Below are positions 38,042 through 45,353 of a stretch of 64,000 nucleotides of DNA, in pieces. Source of the stretch: Massiliimicrobium timonense (GTDB lineage: Bacteria; Bacillota_I; Bacilli_A; Erysipelotrichales; Coprobacillaceae). Under the pieces are notes generated by a model. The model saw only the letters and a list, made by a program, of their open reading frames with translations. It was not told where the DNA came from and searched no databases. The position numbers were made by a program, and so were the translations under genes. Location of the stretch: contig NZ_NFLJ01000003.1 of NCBI RefSeq assembly GCF_002160865.1, forward strand, positions 1 to 64,000, given 5' to 3'. Numbering within the stretch: the stretch's first letter is position 1; every line of letters starts with the position of its first letter.

Positions 38042-38075
38042 AATTCTTGAATATAATCAATGAGGTGATGTTCTT

Positions 38076-39200
38076 TTGAAAAAGAAAAAACACAGTCTTT
38101 TTGTGATTATCATATTATTATGTATATGTGTATTGATTTATATTTTTATTCCCCATCCACCATGTTCTTTATTATCTTTTGATAAAAGAGCTGTCTGGTT
38201 TTCTTATGGAGATTTAGAACAGTTTTCTTATAAGTCACAAAAAGACTTTGAAAAAGATTTTTCACAAGCCATTGAAAATATAAAAAAATATCATATGAAT
38301 ACAGTCATTGTTCAAGTGAGAGCTTTTAGTGATGCTTTATATGATTCAAAGCTCTTTCCGGTTTCAAAAGTCATTACACATCAAGAGAGTTTATCATTTG
38401 ATCCTTTACAATCAATGATAGATATTGCTCATCAAAATGATATGAGCATTGAAGCATGGGTTAATCCTTATCGTATCTCATTGAATCGAAAAAGTTTTGA
38501 ACAATTTCTCAATGAATCACCCCATCATCAATGGCTGGAAGATGCCAGTCAAACCATTGGATATGCAACATATCAATATATTTTCAATCCTGCCAGTCAA
38601 TCAGTAAGAGATTATATTGTTGATGGTGTTCGTGAAATTGTTGAAAATTATGATGTTGATGGAATTCATTTTGATGATTATTTTTATGTCGCTGGAACAC
38701 ATGATGGAACAACTCAAAATCAACGTATGGATTATGTCAATATGCTTATACAAGATGTTTATCAAACAATTAAATCTATTGATGATCATGTTGTGTTTGG
38801 CATTAGTCCACAAGGAAATTATGAAAACTGTATCAGTGATGGTGCAGATATTGATACATGGCTAAGTGAAGAAGGATATATCGATTATTTGATGCCTCAG
38901 ATTTATTGGAGTGATCAATATGGAGAAGGTAATGAAGCAATGTTTACTCAACGATGTCAACAATTTGCTGATATACCAAGACATCAAAGTGTCATATTGT
39001 ATGCCGGTTTAGCATTGTATCGTGCAGGAAATGGAGAAGATGAAGATCATGGCTGGCAAAATCGTACAGATAATATTTCTTCACAAGTTCAAATATTATA
39101 TGAACATGGATATAAAGGTTTTGGTTTATTTAGATATGGTTCTTTTTTACAAGATTCAGCTATATTGGAATTAGAGAGTTTAATTCATCAACATATGTAA
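38076..39200 (+). CDS. Glycosyl hydrolase-like 10 (DUF187) family exported protein
   Basis: A 374-aa protein with one N-terminal membrane anchor (residues 8-26), then the GHL10/DUF187 barrel domain: RAVWFSYGDLEQ, MNTVIVQVRAFSDALYDS, EAWVNPYRIS, VDGIHFDDYFY and YLMPQIYWSD. The family is thought to cleave peptidoglycan or cell-surface glycans. TTG start with GAGGTGATG in front; no Cys for lipidation in the expected place (PPCSLL at 29-31 is a weak lipobox candidate). Follows ispD by 34 bp. Confidence 0.85.
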   Translation: MKKKKHSLFVIIILLCICVLIYIFIPHPPCSLLSFDKRAVWFSYGDLEQFSYKSQKDFEKDFSQAIENIKKYHMNTVIVQVRAFSDALYDSKLFPVSKVITHQESLSFDPLQSMIDIAHQNDMSIEAWVNPYRISLNRKSFEQFLNESPHHQWLEDASQTIGYATYQYIFNPASQSVRDYIVDGVREIVENYDVDGIHFDDYFYVAGTHDGTTQNQRMDYVNMLIQDVYQTIKSIDDHVVFGISPQGNYENCISDGADIDTWLSEEGYIDYLMPQIYWSDQYGEGNEAMFTQRCQQFADIPRHQSVILYAGLALYRAGNGEDEDHGWQNRTDNISSQVQILYEHGYKGFGLFRYGSFLQDSAILELESLIHQHM

Positions 39201-39236
39201 AAATAAGAGGTTTCAGTAGGAAAACCTCTTATTTAT
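39201..39236. terminator. Bidirectional terminator after the GHL10 gene
   Basis: Perfect 12-bp stem AATAAGAGGTTT/AAACCTCTTATT with an 8-nt loop between converging genes. Confidence 0.85.
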
Positions 39237-40234
39237 TGATGTAGTCTTTGATGAAGTCGTGATGTTATTTTTCGCACATTTCTGATTGTTTTGATGCCAT
39301 AATCTTTGAGTTGATGGAAAGGATATTCTTCTGGGGTATAAGTATGTGTATGCTTTATTTTCATAAGACAATTGTGATGATTGTCGGATATATCTGTTTC
39401 TATGACCTGACATTGGTAAAGAAGATAATTATAAGGCTTATTGACATAGACATAAACCCAATCATCTTTTCGTATATGTGGAAATTGTTGCCATAGGATT
39501 GTATCAGTATGATTAAAACAATGAAAAATATCATCGTTTTGAGGATTAACCGGTATAATCCATTCATGAATAGATTGAGTCAATTGATAACTTTCATCAA
39601 TATGTTGAATAATTTCATAATCGGATAATGTATCATCCAAGATAATAGAAATCCATTTTTGTTTATTCATATGGTATGCCTTGTAAAATCCTTTTTGGTG
39701 AAGAAGTTGTTGAATATGATCTTCTTTTAATTTTAAATTCACAATTTCTATGTCTTGATTATCAGAATCTAATTTATTTTTATTGATGTTCATAATCAAA
39801 GCATACCATTTTTGATTGCTTTGATGCCTAAATACACCATATTGTGGATCACTATCCCAAAGAAATTCAGGATATTCATGATATTTTTCAATAATATATT
39901 GAGCAATACGATTAGATTGGGGATATAGAAAATATTGGGGAGATGTACATTGTTCTTTAATATCATTTAAAATATTCATAAACTCTTGACGCACTTTAGA
40001 AACAAATTCGCCCTGTGTTTTTATGCGATAGTTTGTATATTCTTCTTGAAAAGCTAAATCAATGATATGTCCTTGTACACTATCATTGTCTTGAATAATA
40101 ATGATAACTTGAAATGTATGATCAAATATATCTTGTACATAAATGTATTGATGTGATTGTTTATGAAATCCATAAGATATTAATTTGTCATAGTTTATTT
40201 TTGTTTTTTGAAAGATATCTTCTTCTAATGTCAT
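39233..40234 (-). CDS. MmcQ/YjbR-domain protein with a C-terminal EVE/PUA-like domain
   Basis: A 333-aa cytosolic protein with three parts. Residues ~1-105 resemble a preceding alpha/beta module; residues ~105-215 match the MmcQ/YjbR (DUF419) DNA-binding-like fold: EFLWDSDPQYGVFRHQSNQKWYALIM, IEIVNLKL, LLHQKGFYKAYHMNKQKWISI. Residues ~225-325 have the pattern of a PUA/EVE-like domain: EWIIPVNPQNDDIF, TILWQQFPHIRKDDWVYVYVNKPYNYLLYQCQV. The EVE reading is an inference from strand pattern. ATG at 40234 after AAGGATGG. Co-oriented and 15 bp from the amidase gene. Confidence 0.65.
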   Translation of the reverse strand: MTLEEDIFQKTKINYDKLISYGFHKQSHQYIYVQDIFDHTFQVIIIIQDNDSVQGHIIDLAFQEEYTNYRIKTQGEFVSKVRQEFMNILNDIKEQCTSPQYFLYPQSNRIAQYIIEKYHEYPEFLWDSDPQYGVFRHQSNQKWYALIMNINKNKLDSDNQDIEIVNLKLKEDHIQQLLHQKGFYKAYHMNKQKWISIILDDTLSDYEIIQHIDESYQLTQSIHEWIIPVNPQNDDIFHCFNHTDTILWQQFPHIRKDDWVYVYVNKPYNYLLYQCQVIETDISDNHHNCLMKIKHTHTYTPEEYPFHQLKDYGIKTIRNVRKITSRLHQRLHQ

Positions 40235-40249
40235 TTCAATCACCATCCT

Positions 40250-40855
40250 TTAGAGTGTATTTAAAAATTCTTTCCATTGATCTTCATGCTCAACAAAATA
40301 TTTTGGGCATATTTTACCAGTCACATCATAATGTCTTATTACATCTTGACTTTGTAAGTGATAAGTTTTCATTAATGCACGGACAAGTTTAACAAGAGAG
40401 TTATATGTTTCTTCATTGAATTTTCCACTTTCATCAGGATGACAACATTCAATAGAAATCGTATCTCGATTACGATTATTGGAAGCATAGGCAATCTCAT
40501 TAAGAGGAATACATTGAATGATTTCACCATCTAAGCCAATAATGAAATGACTGGAAACAGATGTGGTTTTTGTATATCTTAGATTTTCAAAGTAGTTTCT
40601 ATTGTTTTTAGCGGTTGAACCGGGATTTGCAGTATAATGAATAACAATCCCATTGACACGATGTAAAGACTTTCCACTTCTAGAATAAGGATTGATTGTG
40701 AGAAATTGATGTTGAATGGGTAGACCTTCAACCTGGTAGGCTTCAACATCATTTTGATGTGTAGAAGCAATATAGAAAGAACCTAGACTTATTAACATCA
40801 AAATCACCACCATAATAAGAACAGGTTTTTTATTTATTCTTTTTTTCTTAACCAT
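40250..40855 (-). CDS. N-acetylmuramoyl-L-alanine amidase, amidase_2 family, membrane anchored
   Basis: A 201-aa wall hydrolase: membrane anchor at residues ~11-31, then the amidase_2/PGRP domain with zinc ligands IVIHYTA (His), VIRHYDVTGKICPKYF (His, Cys) and ISIECCHPDESGKF. Start at the ATG 6 nt after GAGGTG; GTG inside the site rejected. It may cleave the stem peptide during growth or sporulation; no partner seen. Confidence 0.88.
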   Translation of the reverse strand: MVKKKRINKKPVLIMVVILMLISLGSFYIASTHQNDVEAYQVEGLPIQHQFLTINPYSRSGKSLHRVNGIVIHYTANPGSTAKNNRNYFENLRYTKTTSVSSHFIIGLDGEIIQCIPLNEIAYASNNRNRDTISIECCHPDESGKFNEETYNSLVKLVRALMKTYHLQSQDVIRHYDVTGKICPKYFVEHEDQWKEFLNTL

Positions 40856-40922
40856 AAAAATCACCTCGCTTTTACATTATGTCATACACTGATTGAAAAT
40901 GTTTAAATAAATTCTTAATATT

Positions 40923-42143
40923 TTATAAATGATAAGATGAAGAAGCATATATTTTCTTTTGATAAACTCTTGAATATTCTTTACGTGCTTCTTCTTCAAA
41001 ATAGGTATAATAACTACCGGGTGAAATCATGCCATTAATACCAATAATATCTATTCCTGATGTTCCAATGATGGAATCAGCTAAAAGAACACAATTGGTT
41101 GTTAAAACAAAATATTTTTGAAAACGTCCTTTTTTAAATTTATAAAATTGAGCGTGAGTATATTCTTGAAGTCTTTTGGCATATGTATGCTGATGGTGTG
41201 TGAGTTCAAAAGGAAGCAGTTGTTGTTTTAATGATTGAATATTGTGTTCAATTAATTGTGTCTGTTGATGATTTAATTGGAGAGTATATGCAAAGATAAC
41301 ACTTTGAGGATCATCTTTTAAACAGAAATCAATATAAGATGATTCATCAACTTCAAATAATACACCATCACCTATAGCTCCTAATAAGTGATTAGATAAA
41401 TCATCATAGGCACCATATGCATAAACAATATTTTGATAAGATATATCAACATGCCCAACGGCCCCAAATCCATTTTTACTGACGTGGATAAAAACTGTTA
41501 AATCTATATTGTGACCATCTGTATGTATGAAAGAAGGTGTTTCTAGTTTTTCGTTGATATAATCAATCATGATTCTAGGAATAAGAGCATTTAAAATAAC
41601 AGGAAGTGATACATGGATTCTTCGTTTTATTTGATTTTGTCTGTTTTCACCTATGATTTCTCTGATTCCTTTTAAAATAAAAGAAAGTGCAAGATAAATG
41701 AGATAAATGCAAATGATTATATTTGTCTGATAAAGATGAATATAGGGTGAGAGAAGATAAGTAAAACCAAAGTTTATCAAAAATAAACTTGATAATAAAA
41801 TAATAAAACGATAGGAAATATGGTTTTGTTTATATAAGTAGTAAGTGATAAATTGAGATAAACCCTTGATACATATATAAAATGCAAAAAGAAAGACAAA
41901 TAGGGTAAAAGGTAAAGCAGGAAAGAGAGAAAGAATGATGCCTACAAAAAGGGATAATATAATTCCAGTTTTGTTATTTCTTTGTTTCCATACCATATAT
42001 AATCCATTGAATAATATAATGATTCCAAGAATTCTCATAGAAAAAATCATCATTGACGGGTGAAAAAGGATAAATAAACTTATCAATAGGAGAATAAAAC
42101 CGATTATAAACTCTATAAAAAAATAAAACTTATTTTTATACAT
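40923..42143 (-). CDS. DUF308 membrane protein fused to a permuted papain-like (NlpC/P60-type) domain
   Basis: The N-terminal ~165 residues form about six membrane helices in the HdeD/DUF308 style. The C-terminal ~240 residues look like a circularly permuted NlpC/P60 or LRAT-like hydrolase: His in FGAVGHVDISYQ (about residue 229) followed by the beta-strand IVYAYGAYDD, and a Cys far downstream in TTNCVLLADS (about residue 350). Order His-then-Cys is what permutation predicts. The hydrolase reading is inference from motifs. Good ribosome site GAGGTGATG. Same strand as the amidase gene (67-bp gap). Confidence 0.55.
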   Translation of the reverse strand: MYKNKFYFFIEFIIGFILLLISLFILFHPSMMIFSMRILGIIILFNGLYMVWKQRNNKTGIILSLFVGIILSLFPALPFTLFVFLFAFYICIKGLSQFITYYLYKQNHISYRFIILLSSLFLINFGFTYLLSPYIHLYQTNIIICIYLIYLALSFILKGIREIIGENRQNQIKRRIHVSLPVILNALIPRIMIDYINEKLETPSFIHTDGHNIDLTVFIHVSKNGFGAVGHVDISYQNIVYAYGAYDDLSNHLLGAIGDGVLFEVDESSYIDFCLKDDPQSVIFAYTLQLNHQQTQLIEHNIQSLKQQLLPFELTHHQHTYAKRLQEYTHAQFYKFKKGRFQKYFVLTTNCVLLADSIIGTSGIDIIGINGMISPGSYYTYFEEEARKEYSRVYQKKIYASSSYHL

Positions 42144-42297
42144 AACATCACCTCATTTCTTATCCTATTATAACATTTTCAAATGAAAAAACCTCTTTAA
42201 TTATAGAAATGATTATTATAAGATGATATATAGATATAAAAAGATTTGACTTGAAATATAAACTTATTCATGAGTATGATGTATAGGGGTGATTGTG

Positions 42298-43191
42298 ATG
42301 GGATTCATTGATTTGCATATACATTCTTGTTGTTCTGATGGAGTGCTAACACCTTTTGAAATTGTTGATCAAGCGATGGAAAATCATGTTGATATGATAT
42401 CTATTACTGATCATGATTGTATTGATGCTTATACATTATCTTTTTTAGAATATGCCAGAAAAAATGATATTTCAGTTGTTTATGGAGTGGAAATATCGAC
42501 ACATTATCAAGGAACAGGATTTCATGTGTTAGGGTATCAATTTGATATTCATAACTCAAAGCTTAATGAAAAACTTTATACATTAAAAAATGCAAGACAT
42601 ATTTATTTAAAGGAAGTTTCAAAAAAGTTAGAGGAGTTAGGGTATATTGTTTATGTTGATGAATTAAGTCAATTCAAAATAGTGACGAAGGCACATATTG
42701 CAAGTCATATTGTACAAAATAAAGAGAATGAAAAATTATTGCTTCATGATTTTGGATATATTCCTCAACGTGGTGAATTTATTGAAACTTTAATGAATGA
42801 GGGATGTCCAGCTTATGTGAAAAAGGAATCTATAACGCCTATGGAAGCAAGTCAGTTGATTAAAGAAGCGGGTGGAATAGTTGTATTAGCACATCCTGTC
42901 TGTTATGAACATGAAGATCATATCAATGTAGAATCTATAACCCATCTTGTTAAAGAGATGAATGCTGATGGAATAGAGGCTATTTATATGTATATAGATC
43001 AAAAAAATAATAAGATTAATGATATCGAAAAATGGAAGAATTTTGCTTTGAAGAATCATTTGCTTTATACAATGGGATCAGATTTTCATATGGATGATGG
43101 CATTCATCCTCAAATCGGATTAATAAATGAACAAGTATATATTCAAAATAATGATATACAATGGTTAAAAAAGAAAATGATAGGGGTATAA
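42298..43191 (+). CDS. PHP-domain phosphoesterase, YciV/TrpH type
   Basis: A 297-aa PHP protein: DLHIHSCCSDGVLTP, ITDHDCIDAY, GVEISTHYQG, LAHPVCYEHE and GSDFHMDDGIHPQIG give the full metal-site set of the RNase AM/TrpH branch (5'-3' exonuclease or 3',5'-nucleoside bisphosphate phosphatase). ATG at 42298 after AGGGGTG. Separate branch from the PHP protein at 15.1 kb. Confidence 0.88.
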   Translation: MGFIDLHIHSCCSDGVLTPFEIVDQAMENHVDMISITDHDCIDAYTLSFLEYARKNDISVVYGVEISTHYQGTGFHVLGYQFDIHNSKLNEKLYTLKNARHIYLKEVSKKLEELGYIVYVDELSQFKIVTKAHIASHIVQNKENEKLLLHDFGYIPQRGEFIETLMNEGCPAYVKKESITPMEASQLIKEAGGIVVLAHPVCYEHEDHINVESITHLVKEMNADGIEAIYMYIDQKNNKINDIEKWKNFALKNHLLYTMGSDFHMDDGIHPQIGLINEQVYIQNNDIQWLKKKMIGV

Positions 43192-43206
43192 TTTTATTGA
43201 AATCTA

Positions 43207-43234
43207 TTGACAAAAGTGTAAAAAAGAGTATACT
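43207..43234 (+). promoter_or_regulatory. Consensus promoter of the small RNA unit
   Basis: TTGACA (43207-43212), 16-bp spacer, TATACT (43229-43234); one of the strongest-looking promoters of the window, yet no gene follows before the terminator. Confidence 0.75.
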
Positions 43235-43242
43235 GAATATAG

Positions 43243-43260
43243 AGTTAGTTATAGCTAACT
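43243..43260 (+). promoter_or_regulatory. Palindrome over the start point, TTAG-N6-CTAA class
   Basis: AGTTAGTTATAGCTAACT, 6-bp arms, containing TTAG-TTATAG-CTAA (43245-43258), the same class as the feo and ABC sites. It could also fold as the 5' stem of the RNA. Confidence 0.6.
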
Positions 43261-43420
43261 GATATATCTAAGCGTGTAAAAGATATATAAAGAATTGAAA
43301 GGAATAAGAAGAATCAAAATAGTTTCCCCTCATACTCCTATTCATCAAAAGCCAGATTGAAATCTAGACATACTTAACTATGATGATTTTCTATTCTTTC
43401 AAAAGCACTTTATGTGTATA

Positions 43421-43446
43421 AAGTAATCTTCGGATTACTTTTTTTC
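43421..43446 (+). terminator. Terminator of the small RNA unit
   Basis: AAGTAATC-TTCG-GATTACTT with seven or more T's; a textbook intrinsic terminator located before the deoR promoter. Confidence 0.9.
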
Positions 43447-43477
43447 TTTTGTGATAAAGTTGCGTTTGAAATTTAGA

Positions 43478-43486
43478 TGTGATAAT
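43478..43486 (+). promoter_or_regulatory. Extended -10 promoter of deoR
   Basis: TG-T-GATAAT with a weak TTGCGT -35 at 43460-43465. It shows that deoR does not depend on the upstream small RNA promoter. Confidence 0.5.
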
Positions 43487-43507
43487 CTAGGTATAAAGGT
43501 GATAGAA

Positions 43508-44263
43508 ATGAAAAAAATGGAAATCAGACAGACAAAAATATTAGAATTATTAACAGAAAGAAAAAAAGTTGATGTGAATGAATTTTCACAGTTATTGAAA
43601 GTTTCGCAAGTGACAATTCGTAAAGATTTGGATTTATTAGAAAAAAAAGGGCTTATCATAAGGGCTCATGGATTTGCGACATTGAATGGTCAAGATGATA
43701 TGAATAACAGATTGGCTTATCATTATGATATTAAACAAAAACTGGCAAAACTTGCCTGTGAACTGATTGAAGATGGAGAAACAATTATGATTGAATCGGG
43801 CTCTTGTTGTGCTTTATTGGCACAAGAGATAGCTGCCAGTAAAAAAGATGTAACGATTATATCCAATTCTTCATTTATTGCTGATTATATTCGTCAATAT
43901 CCACAGGTGCGTATCATTTTGCTTGGTGGAGAATATCAAAAAGAAGCACAAGTTTGTGTTGGACCGATGACACGTAAATGTGTTGAAGCCTTTTTTGTGG
44001 ATAAGTTCTTTATTGGAGCCGATGGTTTTTCAAAAACATCTGGTTTTACAGGGAATGATTATATGCGTAGTGAAACAGTAAGAGATATGGCAAAACAGGC
44101 ACAACATGTGATTGTAATTACAGAATCATCAAAGTTTCAACAGGTGGGATTGGTTAATCTTTTACCAACGGATCAAGTATCATATGTTGTGACAGATCAA
44201 CAAATTCCATTAGATAGTGAAGACTATCTACAAAGTCAAAATATCACTGTAAAAAAGGTATAA
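43508..44263 (+). CDS. DeoR family transcriptional regulator
   Basis: A 251-aa DeoR-type repressor: helix-turn-helix VDVNEFSQLLKVSQVTIRKDLDLLEKKGLI and the sugar-phosphate sensor domain (IMIESGSCCALLAQEI, LLGGEYQKEAQVCVGP, FIGADGFS). Start at 43508 with AAAGGTG. It converges on the activase gene and probably controls the glycyl radical enzyme operon through sites at 45.2-45.3 kb. Confidence 0.93.
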   Translation: MKKMEIRQTKILELLTERKKVDVNEFSQLLKVSQVTIRKDLDLLEKKGLIIRAHGFATLNGQDDMNNRLAYHYDIKQKLAKLACELIEDGETIMIESGSCCALLAQEIAASKKDVTIISNSSFIADYIRQYPQVRIILLGGEYQKEAQVCVGPMTRKCVEAFFVDKFFIGADGFSKTSGFTGNDYMRSETVRDMAKQAQHVIVITESSKFQQVGLVNLLPTDQVSYVVTDQQIPLDSEDYLQSQNITVKKV

Positions 44264-44279
44264 AAAAGGAGCTATGCTC

Positions 44280-45176
44280 CTAAATAAAACAATCTATGTT
44301 ATGATTAATAAAAATTTGTTGATAATCTTTTAAGTCCTCAGGATGGAGGGCTTTTTTATTTTGATAAAGATATTCTTGATTCAACATTTCATATTTCTTT
44401 TCTCCAAATTGATGAAAAGGTAATAACTGTACACGTTTGATTCCTGTTTTTTGAAATAATTTCACGAAACCTTCAGCATCTTCTAATGTACAATTAAAAT
44501 CTGGTATGACAGGAATACGTGGTAATACATCAATGCCTTGTTGAATAGCCCATGTTAAATTTTGAATAATGAGTTCATTAGGAACACCTGTTTTGAAAAG
44601 GTGCTGGTGACTATCATAATGTTTGACATCAAAGAGTAATAAATCAAATTGTGGAGCTAATTGATGAAAAATGTCTTCTTGGATATAACCAGTTGTTTCA
44701 ATCGCAACATGTATCTTTTCTGCTTTTAAAGCTTGAAGTAAAGCTTCTACAAACTGTGGCTGTCCCATACCTTCACCACCAGAAATCGTAACGCCACCAT
44801 TGGATTCTTCATAAAAAGGAAGATCCTGTTTACAGATACGAACAATTTCTTGCACTTCCTGATATTCACCTTCACATGTTAATGAATGTGAAGGGCATTG
44901 TTGTGTACATTGTAAACATCCTATACATTTTTGAAAATCAATATGGATATGTTCATTGTTATAGGAAATAGCGTGTTGTGGGCAGACACTGATACAATGC
45001 AAACAATGTAGGCATGTCTGATGATTATATAGGATTTGAATATCTGGATTTTGTGATTCAGGGTTAGAACACCACTGACATCTTAAAGGACATCCTTTTA
45101 AAAAGACAGTTGTACGAATACCCGGTCCATCATGAATACTAAATTTTTGAATGTTAAAAATGATACCTTTTGTCAT
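44280..45176 (-). CDS. Glycyl radical enzyme activase, radical SAM
   Basis: A 298-aa activase: radical SAM motif GCPLRCQWCSNPE near the N terminus, then two 4Fe-4S clusters (CLHCLHCISVCP and CIGCLQCTQQCP), VTISGGEGMGQ, and KHYDSHQH. The two extra clusters place it with the activases of GD/PflD-type enzymes, not PflA. Start at 45176 with AGGAGAG. Divergent from the glycyl radical enzyme it presumably activates. Confidence 0.92.
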   Translation of the reverse strand: MTKGIIFNIQKFSIHDGPGIRTTVFLKGCPLRCQWCSNPESQNPDIQILYNHQTCLHCLHCISVCPQHAISYNNEHIHIDFQKCIGCLQCTQQCPSHSLTCEGEYQEVQEIVRICKQDLPFYEESNGGVTISGGEGMGQPQFVEALLQALKAEKIHVAIETTGYIQEDIFHQLAPQFDLLLFDVKHYDSHQHLFKTGVPNELIIQNLTWAIQQGIDVLPRIPVIPDFNCTLEDAEGFVKLFQKTGIKRVQLLPFHQFGEKKYEMLNQEYLYQNKKALHPEDLKDYQQIFINHNIDCFI

Positions 45177-45192
45177 AATTTCTCTCCTTTGA

Positions 45193-45210
45193 ATATATGT
45201 TAACATATAT
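45193..45210. promoter_or_regulatory. 18-bp perfect palindrome between activase and glycyl radical enzyme
   Basis: ATATATGTTAACATATAT, just upstream of the activase start. Candidate operator for the divergent genes; regulator unknown. Confidence 0.45.
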
Positions 45211-45232
45211 ATTGATGATAGTAAATAAAAAG

Positions 45233-45336
45233 TTTCATATGAAAGACATTTCTATTTTGTTTAAATAAATATTGACTTTAAATAAATGTATGATAATATA
45301 TAATTGAAAATGAAATATAAAAACTTTCAAATGAAA
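45233..45336 (+). promoter_or_regulatory. Glycyl radical enzyme promoter flanked by two TTTCAnATGAAA palindromes
   Basis: TTGACT (45272-45277), 16-bp spacer, TAATAT (45294-45299). TTTCATATGAAA (45233-45244) lies upstream and TTTCAAATGAAA (45325-45336) downstream, centres 92 bp apart, suiting a looping repressor, most simply the nearby DeoR protein. Confidence 0.5.
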
Positions 45337-45353
45337 TAAAAAGGAGAAGAAAG

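Larger units (their letters stand above)
43241..43446 (+). ncRNA. Candidate small regulatory RNA, possibly iron-responsive
   Basis: Starts about 7 nt after the -10 and ends in a TTCG-loop terminator. Predicted by eye: a 5' stem from the palindrome, a second stem ATATATCT/AGATATAT (about 43263-43291), a long-range pairing of UUGAAAGGAAUA with UAUUCUUUCAA, and an AGATT/AATCT hairpin. Between them, around 43321-43350, lies an apparently unpaired pyrimidine stretch with UUUCCCCUC and ACUCC, complementary to GGAGG/GAGGGG-type Shine-Dalgarno sequences. No ORF with a ribosome site fits. It is not TPP, T-box, 6S or SRP RNA by motif. Iron control is inferred from the operator. Confidence 0.6.
43192..43507. 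other. Gene-less stretch holding a self-contained transcription unit
   Basis: No ORF with a start and site. It holds a consensus promoter, a palindrome over the start point, a ~200-nt structured transcript, a strong terminator and then the deoR promoter (entries below). Confidence 0.7.

Noticed and set aside
43200-43450. Known structured RNA (6S, SRP RNA, T-box, TPP) at the gene-less unit
   Set aside because: None of the defining conserved blocks is present, and the operator, size and C-rich segment do not fit.
45193-45210. Rex or FNR box at the glycyl radical enzyme
   Set aside because: The palindrome ATATATGTTAACATATAT lacks the TTGTGA or TTGAT half-sites of these regulators.
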